This document shows, one piece after another, positions 57,206 to 64,000 of a stretch of 64,000 nt of DNA. The DNA lies in the NCBI GenBank assembly GCA_023512835.1, contig CM042088.1:13446078-13510077 (forward strand), written 5' to 3'. A program made the position numbers and the translations under genes. The notes below the pieces were generated by a model, which was given only the letters and a program-made list of their open reading frames with translations, did not search any database and had not been told where the DNA came from. The DNA is from Taxillus chinensis (taxonomy: Eukaryota > Streptophyta > Magnoliopsida > Santalales > Loranthaceae). Positions within the stretch are counted from its first letter, which is position 1, and every line of letters starts with the position of its first letter.

Positions 57206-57655
57206 TGGTTAGAGGTACCCTCTTGATCTCCCGTACATTAGCTTCTTTCTTTTCGATACGGGTGCATCATGTTCGTTTGTTCTTGAGCTTGTAATAGACG
57301 GTTTGGGGTTAGCTTGTGTGGAGGCCGCGAGGCCCCTAGTTGTGGAGTCTCCAGGTGGGAGGCATGATTGAGGTTCGGCGAGTGTGTCGTGGCCGTGTGT
57401 TAACCATAGGCGAGGTGGAGCCGAGTTTTGACTTGAATGTAATGCCTTTGAGGACGTTCGACCTGATCTTGGGTATGGATTGGCTTATGGCTTTCCAAGC
57501 CAAGATAGATTGTTATCGGCGGCGTGTGACCTTCGTGACACCTGCAGGGACCTCTTGCACCCTGCAGGGGGAGTGGGATTGTGAGGCGAGTCGGGCCGGG
57601 CCGGTGTTGGACCAGGTGGGGTGCCATTACCCCCCAGGTTAGCAGCCCCGACCTT
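57206..57655 (+). pseudogene. C protease
   Basis: [11 protein letters not shown], then after a one-base deletion near 57245, FDTGASCSFV with the intact retropepsin D-T-G. A one-base insertion near 57350 shifts to the frame 57340-57642: [40 protein letters not shown]. Element A has the same order with D-M-G. The frame then breaks before the TRIM insertion. Confidence 0.88.
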
Positions 57656-57744
57656 TGCTAAGGAGGGTAAGGTGGAAAAGAGGGTGTGGCCCGCTATTGT
57701 GGACCAATTTCAGGGATGTTTTTCCTGAGCGGTTAAGGAGTTTG

Positions 57745-58233
57745 TGTTGGGTCTCTAACATCCCATGGATCAATCCCACATCGGTTAGGGGCGAACATTG
57801 AGGTCGTCCTAATGAGGAGGCTCATGTGCACCTTATCACAACGCGTTTTAATGGGTCGCGGCCCGTTAGAAACAAATCCGTGCGGGCTGCGGCCCATGGG
57901 TGGGTGCGTGAGTGCCAAAGCGGACAATATTGTGATAGTGAGTGCCCTGGCCGAGGTCCAACAAGTGGTATCAGAGCCGGGTCCTCTAGACCGATGGTGG
58001 GATTGGGGGGGAGACTGTTGGGTCTCTAACGTCCCATGGATCAATCCCACATCGGTTAGGGCGAACATTGAGGTCGTCCTAATGAGGAGGCTCATGTGCA
58101 CCTTATCACAACGCGTTTTAATGGGTCGCGGCCCGTTAGAAACAAATCCGTGCGGGCTGCGGCCCATGGGTGGGTGCGTGAGTGCCAAAGCGGACAATAT
58201 TGTGATAGTGAGTGCCCTGGCCGAGGTCCAACA
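57745..58233 (+). mobile_element. TRIM (terminal-repeat retrotransposon in miniature) inserted in C pol
   Basis: 489 bp. Direct terminal repeats 57745-57963 (219 bp) and 58016-58233 (218 bp), each TGTTGGGTC...GTCCAACA, differing by one substitution and one 1-bp indel. The internal 52 bp hold a primer site TGGTATCAGAGC (57966-57977) and a polypurine tract ATTGGGGGGGAGAC (58002-58015). Target duplication GTTTG at 57740-57744 and 58234-58238. No protein is encoded; it must be moved by enzymes of other elements. A solitary insertion into the RT approach of C. Confidence 0.95.
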
Positions 58234-58238
58234 GTTTG

Positions 58239-59266
58239 CCACCTAAGAAGAGTGTGGAGTTCACCATTGAGTTGGTGCCGGGGACGGGTCCGATTTCCCA
58301 AGTAGCGTATCGTATGGGACCGGCCGAGCCGAGGGAGCTGCAGAGGCAAATCGAGGAGTTGGGGGACCAAGGGTATATCGGACCAAGTACCTCACCTTGG
58401 GGTGCTCCGGTGCTCTTTGCTAAGAAGGCCGATGGCACGCTTCGTCTCTGCATCGACTACAGGAAGCCGAATTCGGTGATGTGAAGAACAAGTACCCGTT
58501 GCCTCGGATAGATGACCTGTTTGACCAATTGAGTGGGGCCCAGGTGGTTTTCCAAGATAGATTTACGGTCGGGGTATCACCGGCTCAGGGTTAGGGAGGA
58601 GGGCATCCCTAAGACGGCTTTTCGGTGCGGTATGGGCATTATGAGTGGGTAGTGATGCCTTTCGGGCTCACTAATGCGCCAGCGGTGTTCATGCATTTGA
58701 TGAACCAAGTCTTTGCCCCATACTTAGACTCGTTCGTGGTGGTGTTTATCGATGATATCTTGGTGTATTCCAAGACCGAGAAGGAGCATGTGGAGCACTT
58801 GGCAACAGTGTTGCAAACCTTGAGGGACCAGGCACTGTTTGCTAAGTTTAGCAAGTGTGAGTTTTGGCTGCAGGAGGTTCACTTTCTTGGCCATGTGGTG
58901 TCAGCTGAGGGAGTCAGGGTGGACCCAGCCAAGATTGAGGCCGTGGCATCGTGGGCGAGGCCAACCAACGTTTTTGAGATCCGTAGTTTTCTTGGCTTGG
59001 CGGGGTACTATCGTCGTTTTGTCGAGGGGTTCTCCCGTTTGGCGGCTCCTATGACGGCGTTGACTAGGAAAGGAGTGAAATTTGAGTGGACGGACAAGTG
59101 CCAGCAGGCGTTCGAGACTCTCAAAACCCGTTTGACCACTGCACCGGTGTTGAGGTTACCTTGGGAGAATATTCCATATGAGGTATCTTGTGATGCGTCC
59201 AGGGTTGGTTTGGGGTGTGTGCTTATGCGGGAGCACGGTGTGGTAGCTTATGGGTCAAGGCGGTGA
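58239..59266 (+). pseudogene. C reverse transcriptase and start of RNase H
   Basis: Resumes after the [64 protein letters not shown]. Small indels near 58476 and 58545-58630 lead to the clean frame 58625-59266: [20 protein letters not shown], the catalytic [49 protein letters not shown], and RNase H opening [20 protein letters not shown]. It ends by a one-base deletion near 59262. Confidence 0.92.
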
Positions 59267-59758
59267 AGCCTCATGAGCAGAATTATCCTACTCATGACCT
59301 TGAGTTAGCGGGTTTATCTTTGCCCTGAAGAGTTGGCAGCACTACCTCTTGGGGGAAAAGTTTGTGGTGTTCTCGGATCACAAGAGCCTTCAGTACATCT
59401 TTACTCGAAGGACTTGAATTTGAGGCAAAGGAGATGGGTGGAGTATTTGCGGACCTTTGACTTTACTCTTGCCTATACCCCGGGCAAGGGTAATGTTGTG
59501 GCTGGTGCATTGAGCGAGAAAAGGGAAAGCTGAGGTGGCCGTGAGAGAGTGGAAGCCGATGGAGCAGTTGGCGACGTTACGGTACGCACCTGTTGCTCAT
59601 GATGGTGGGACAGTCCTGAGTCCTTTGGTGGTTGTGCCTGAGTTGTACCAGCGCGTCCGGGAGGGACAGCTGGGTGACATTGAGTGTGAGGTTCTCCATG
59701 CCCGTATTGAGGCCGGGGAGCTATCTCGGGGACCGGACGAGAGGGTCCCGAGCATGAG
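59267..59758 (+). pseudogene. C RNase H end and linker to integrase
   Basis: In three short frames: [19 protein letters not shown], then SLQYIFTRRT-like, WVEYLRTFDFTLAYTPGKGN, and the linker VREWKPMEQLATLRYAPVAH and VVVPELYQRVREGQLGDIEC. Breaks come from single-base losses near 59311, 59405 and 59515 by comparison with A. Confidence 0.85.
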
Positions 59759-61081
59759 TTGTCATTTCAGGGGCGGTTGGTAGTGGCTTCTTCCCTCCGG
59801 GATGAGGTGATGAGGGCGTTTCACCAATCTAGAGTTGCTGTGCATCCAGGGGGGTACGAAGATGTATCATGCGCTTCGGGCACACTTTTGGTGGCCTGGG
59901 ATGAAACGCGATGTGTCTGCCTTTGTTTCGCGGTGCCTCACGTGTCGCAGGTGAAGGCCGAGCATCGGCGGCCGGCGGGCATGTTACAGCCCTTGCCCAT
60001 CGCGGAGTGGAAGTGGGACCATATAGCGATGGATTTTGTGATTGGTCTTCCACCCACCACTGGGAGGAAGGATATGATTTGGGTAATTGTGGATCGACTC
60101 ACAAAGTCGGCCCATTTCCTGGCTGTTCGCGAGCAAGGACTCTATTGGGACCTTGAGTCGCTGTACATGAACGAGATTGTGAGACTGCATGGCGTACCCT
60201 CATCGGTTGTCTCGGACCGGGATTCGAGGTTCACTTCCCGTTTCGGGCAGGTTTGCAAGGAGGCTATGGGGACCAAGCTTCACCTGAGTACAGCCTTTCA
60301 CCCTGAGACCGACGGTCGACCGAGCGGACGAATCAGACCATGGAGGACATGTTGAGGGCTTGTGTGCTAGATTTTGGGGGTTCGTGGGCAACTCACCTTC
60401 CTTTGGTGGAGTTTGCCTACAACAACAGTTATCAGGCATCCATTGGGATGGCTCCTTTTGAGGCGTTGTATGGACGGCCGTGTCGATCCCCTTTGTGTTG
60501 GACCGAGGTGGGGGAGACAGCTCTCTTGGGACCGCAGTTGGTTCAAGAGGCTACTGAGAAGGTCAAGTTGATTCGTCAGCGTTTGTTGTCCGCTCAGAGT
60601 CGGCAGAAATCTTATGCGGATCAGCGACGGCGACCTTTGGAGTTTTCTATTGGTGATCATGTGTTCCTTCGTGTCTCTCCACGTCGTGGACATCGACGGT
60701 TTGGGCGAGGTTCCAAGCTATCTCCGCGGTTTATTGGTCCTTTTGAGATTCCGGATCGTGTAGGGCCTGTGGCCTACCGGTTAGCGTTACCACCGCGGCC
60801 GAGTCAAGTGCACAACGTGTTTCACGTGTCCCGATTGCGGAAGTATCACCCTGACCCCACTCATGTGATTGATTGGGGGAAATTGGACATTGAGGATGAC
60901 ATGTCCGTCATTGAGGCCCCTATCCGTATCCTGGATCGGCGAGAGAAGCTATTGCGTGGTCGTGCTATTCCTTTGGTTCGCGTGCTTGTGGCAACACCGT
61001 GGTATTGAGGAGGAGACATGGGAACGTGAGTCCGTGATGCGTGAGCAGCACCCGGACTTGTTCGAGGACGAACAATCTTAA
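59759..61081 (+). pseudogene. C integrase with chromodomain-like tail
   Basis: Zinc-binding region partly frameshifted near 59850-59910 (one extra G). Core: [14 protein letters not shown] (Asp), [15 protein letters not shown] (Asp), TMEDMLRACVLD (Glu region, after a one-base loss near 60318). C-terminal part 60340-61008 runs clean through PLVEFAYNNSYQASIGMAPF, the Lys/Arg-rich [53 protein letters not shown] and ILDRREKLLRGRAIPLVRV. After a shift near 60990 the tail EEETWERESVMREQHPDLF ends at TAA 61079. Tekay/Del chromovirus type. Confidence 0.92.
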
Positions 61082-61416
61082 GCGTGGGAGGTGGTGTTGG
61101 CCAAGGGATAGTGTTGTGTTTTCTTGTGATAGTGTTGTGTTTTCTTGTGATGTGTTTTCTTGTAGTAGTTGATGTATTTGTATTGTCTTTTAAAGACATG
61201 TGCTTAAATGTGATGTGCTTTGAGATGTGTATTCGTGCCATGCGGAAGTGTTGTGTGCATTATTGTGGTTATGGATTATGGTGGTACTGTTATGTCTTTG
61301 TTGTCTTGTGTGTGGTGTATGACCCATTAGGGTGTTGTGGCTCGCCGTGTGGCAAATGGGTAGCTTGTGTTCGTTTTTCCTCTTATGTCATTTCTTTTCG
61401 AGGACGAAAAGTCTTA

Positions 61417-61428
61417 AGGGGGAGAGGA
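61417..61428 (+). other. C polypurine tract
   Basis: AGGGGGAGAGGA directly before the 3' LTR. Confidence 0.92.
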
Positions 61429-63121
61429 TGTAAGGACCCGTACCTTGAGTTAGTTAGTTTTGCCTCCTGAGTAGAGTTTTTCTAGATTTTGACCTAGTAA
61501 ATGGACTCCAATGAATTCACGTGCAAAAGGAAAGATGCTTAGAATGGTGTCCTCTATCTACCACGAAGTTTCAGGCCAAATGGACATGTATGTGAGGTGC
61601 ACGTGATATGGGTCCAATTCACGTGCAAGTGTAATTGTCTTCTAAATGATGCAAGGAGGCTAGGGGTGAAGTTTGAGAGCATTTGGAGTCCATATGGAGG
61701 TGCACGTGAATTGGGGAATTCACGTGCAAATTGGCGTGCGGGCTTATTTTTGCATGGTTCCCTTGGTTTTGACATTCTAAGGAACTTTCTCCAAAGGACC
61801 ATGTTGAAATTCCGAGTATTTTGGCCTATATGGGTGCGGAAAGGTGCTAACTTGTGTAATCAAAACTACGTCGTTTTGATGCTTGGGATTCACTTAATCA
61901 AAACTACGTCGTTTTGATGTTGTGTTGTCTATATAAGGAGGAGAAGCCCTCTGTTTTAGGGTTAGGGTTTGTTGCTCCACCAGCCGTCGCAAAGAGAGAG
62001 AGAGAGGGAAGGAGAGCTCCTGGTTGCTGCCGGGCGTCTTGCGTGCGTGGTCGGTGACTCGTGGGTGGACGGCGTTCGACGTGGGATCGGGACTTTGCTG
62101 TGTTGTTGCGTTTTACTTGAGATAGGGATTTTGTTCTTCCTAAATCCTCCTCTGTCCTAGGGTCCTAGGGCAGAATATTATATTATTTATATGTAAATTC
62201 ATATAGGTGTGACCTCTTATATGAATGTTGGCCTTCAATGGCGATTTTGGTGTTTCGGTGTTTGTGTGATGCATGAAACGTGTTTGATAAAATGCCTGTA
62301 CGACATGCCTGCTACATGTTTGATGAAATGCCTGTGTGAACTTAGCTGTGTGTATATGCCCATTAAGTGTTTGGTAATATGTCCGTGTGACTGGACTTGT
62401 GGTTTAGTGTATGTATGTATGCTGGATGTTTGCTCTATGGCCTGAATGGGTTTGTGCGCTTGTGAACGGGTGCTCACCAAGTGTTTGGTTGTATGCTTGA
62501 GTGACCATGTGTGTTGTGTGCTTGACTGTGGTACTTGGCCTGAAGAGGCGGTTAAATCACTTGGCCTGAAGAGGCGGTTAAATCACTTGGCCTGAAGAGG
62601 CGGTTAAATCACTTGTGGTTAAAGTGTTAGCCTGTGTGGCAGTGGAGGATTGCAAATTGTTGATGTGGTTGTTATTATGTTTGTTGAAATTATTGTAACA
62701 CAACACTGCACTTGTACACATGGCATGTAGATGCTAGGAACATGGGATGGGTTGGGGAGACATGATCCCTACTGAGTTGTGGTTGCTCACCCCTCCTATT
62801 GTGTTTGCTTTTTTTCCAGGGACTTACAGGCGTTAGGTGGATACACCAAGGTGGAAGACCTTTTTTACCTTACTGTTTATGTTATTTTTATGGGAACTGA
62901 TGTAACCCCAATGGGGATGGATTAAAAAGAGAACTTTGTAATAAAGACTGACTTTGTTATTGGTTTGTGGACAGCTTTGATGGACTTTATTTTTCTTGAA
63001 TGTGTTGTGAAAGTTTTAAAATGTTAAATTCTTGATTTGTATCCTTACCCCTTTGCCCTCCGTGTGGGTAAAAGGGAAGTCACGTACCGGTTTCCTCGGG
63101 TTGGAAATCCGGGGCGTGACA
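61429..63121 (+). mobile_element. Gypsy C 3' LTR
   Basis: 1,693 bp, partner of 53649-55360. Palindrome 61701-61728, TATATAA 61930-61936. The splice-donor-like GTAGGG is ATAGGG here, the only such change among the donor copies seen. The 19-bp difference near 62195 (54411 in the 5' copy) accounts for the length difference. Confidence 0.93.
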
Positions 63122-63316
63122 CATGACTACAAGGAAAGGTCCTTGTTTATTTGAGCTGTGTGCACTTAATTGAACTGTGTGCAATGTTGATGGTGCAATG
63201 TGTAAAATGTGTGTGATGCCATGTACTACTTGACTTGATAGTGGGGTAGAGGTAGTGAAACTCGATAGTTGTCGAACGCGTTTTAACGTTTGTGCTTCTT
63301 ACTTCATGTAGTAAGA
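63122..63316 (+). other. D leader, right part
   Basis: Starts with the second CATGA. The continuation CTACAAGGAAAGG matches the C leader at about 55634 (CTACAATGTGG), which confirms that D was interrupted here. Confidence 0.85.
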
Positions 63317-64000
63317 ATGCCACCGAGGAGAGTGACACGTGCGTCTGGGGCAGTGGCTGACGAGTCATCTGCCCATGAGGGTCCGGGTGCGGGGCAGTCC
63401 GCTGGAGGACATGCGCTGTTGCTAGCGCAGCTGCGAGAGGGCATCCGACTGGAAGTCCAGGAGCTGAGGGAAGGCATCCGGCAAGAAGTTCGGGAGGAGG
63501 TGCGCTGTGAGATGGCGGCACAGCAGGTGGTGCCACCACCACCACCACCAGTGGGGGAGTTACCACGGGAGCATGAGGGTTCGCAGAGTGGCATACCGAC
63601 TCGTGCAGAGGATGACGTGGTGACACGGTTCCGAAAGGAACAATCTCCAAGGTTCAAGGGAGAAGGGGACCCAGTGTTAGCTGAGCACTGGTCTGAGGCA
63701 GATCGAGCATGTGTTTTCCTTTCTCCTACCTCGGGAGGAGGATAAGGTGAGACTGGCCATTCGGAAGCTAGAGGGGAGTGCTCTGGAGTGGTGGTTGAGT
63801 ATCGCGGGGAGCCATGCGGTGCAGTTCATGCTTTGGGAGGAGTTCTTATAGCTCTTCCATGATGAGTTCTTCCCGGAGTCTTTGAGGTGGCAGAAGAGAG
63901 AGGAGTTTGGCAGCCTGAAACAAGGATCAAGGACGGTACTTGAGTATGAGCGAGAGTTCCGGAGCTTGAGTAGGTTTGCTCCCGAGACTGTGGCAAAGGA
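63317..64000 (+). pseudogene. D gag, cut by window end
   Basis: MPPRRVTRASGAVADES from ATG 63317, with LREGIRLEVQELREGIRQEV and a Pro run (PPPPPPVGELP), then TRAEDDVVTRFRKEQSPRF. A one-base insertion near 63690 shifts the frame. The capsid-like part is visible to the window end (DEFFPESLRWQKREEFGSLK, RTVLEYEREFRSLSRFAPE), with TAG 63849-63851 where A has CAG. Close to A gag. Confidence 0.9.

Noticed and set aside
57745..58233. TRIM as a Cassandra-type element with 5S rRNA-derived promoter
   Set aside because: I could not find 5S-like A-box or C-box strings in the terminal repeats.
57812..58246. 144-codon open frame with an internal repeated half
   Set aside because: The repetition is simply the two TRIM terminal repeats read through; a TRIM encodes no protein.

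Overview
This window is repeat DNA from a flowering-plant genome. I found no intact host gene, rRNA, tRNA gene or CRISPR array. Nearly every base can be placed in an LTR retrotransposon or a fragment of one. The plant origin follows from Ty1/copia elements with Sirevirus features (copies of a GGGGGAG motif after pol, an extra ORF after RNase H), Ty3/gypsy elements with a Tekay/Del-like pol C-terminus, primer sites matching the 3' end of plant initiator-Met tRNA, and a TRIM. Names used here (S1, S2, S3, M, A, C, D, E, F, G1) are local labels.

Layout. 1-6685 is the 3' half of Sirevirus S1 (+): end of pol, a spacer with three GGGGGAG motifs, a third ORF (ORF3) with a Ulp1-like C-terminal domain, then the LTR. 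A second, 5'-truncated LTR of the same family follows (6686-8002). 8175-14862 is a reverse-strand Sirevirus M, with solo gypsy LTR G1 (11724-13538) inserted in its gag zinc knuckle. M's LTR is fused at about 14863 to gypsy element A (+, 14863-23326), which keeps a partial 5' LTR, gag, protease, RT, RNase H, integrase and a 3' LTR with its terminus lost. A rearranged junction (23322-23626) leads into a CACTA-like DNA transposon of about 3 kb (23614-26572) that may carry gene fragments. Sirevirus S2 (+) runs from 26573 to about 47130. It is interrupted by solo LTR F (26913-28729) and by the 8.2-kb reverse-strand non-autonomous gypsy element E (31559-39802). After an inverted LTR scrap (to 47336) and 1.3 kb of unassigned, partly repetitive DNA comes the reverse-strand 3' end of Sirevirus S3 (48652-51550).

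From 51551 to the window end there is a Russian-doll nest. Gypsy D is inserted in the ORF3 of S3, gypsy C (53649-63121, target duplication CATGA) is inserted in the leader of D, and a 489-bp TRIM (57745-58233, target duplication GTTTG) is inserted in the pol of C. D gag resumes at 63317.

Within an autonomous element the parts act together. The LTR supplies promoter and polyadenylation signal, gag builds the particle, protease processes the polyprotein, and RT/RNase H copies RNA from the tRNA-primed site and the polypurine tract. Integrase then inserts the copy. Every coding region here is broken by stops or frameshifts. The most notable observations are: (1) a Ulp1/C48-like domain in S1 ORF3 with Tyr at the expected catalytic Cys; (2) a promoter-like arrangement upstream of ORF3 in both S1 and S2; (3) a palindrome in the gypsy LTRs that stays paired through compensatory changes about 200 bp upstream of the TATA box; and (4) a candidate intron inside those LTRs.
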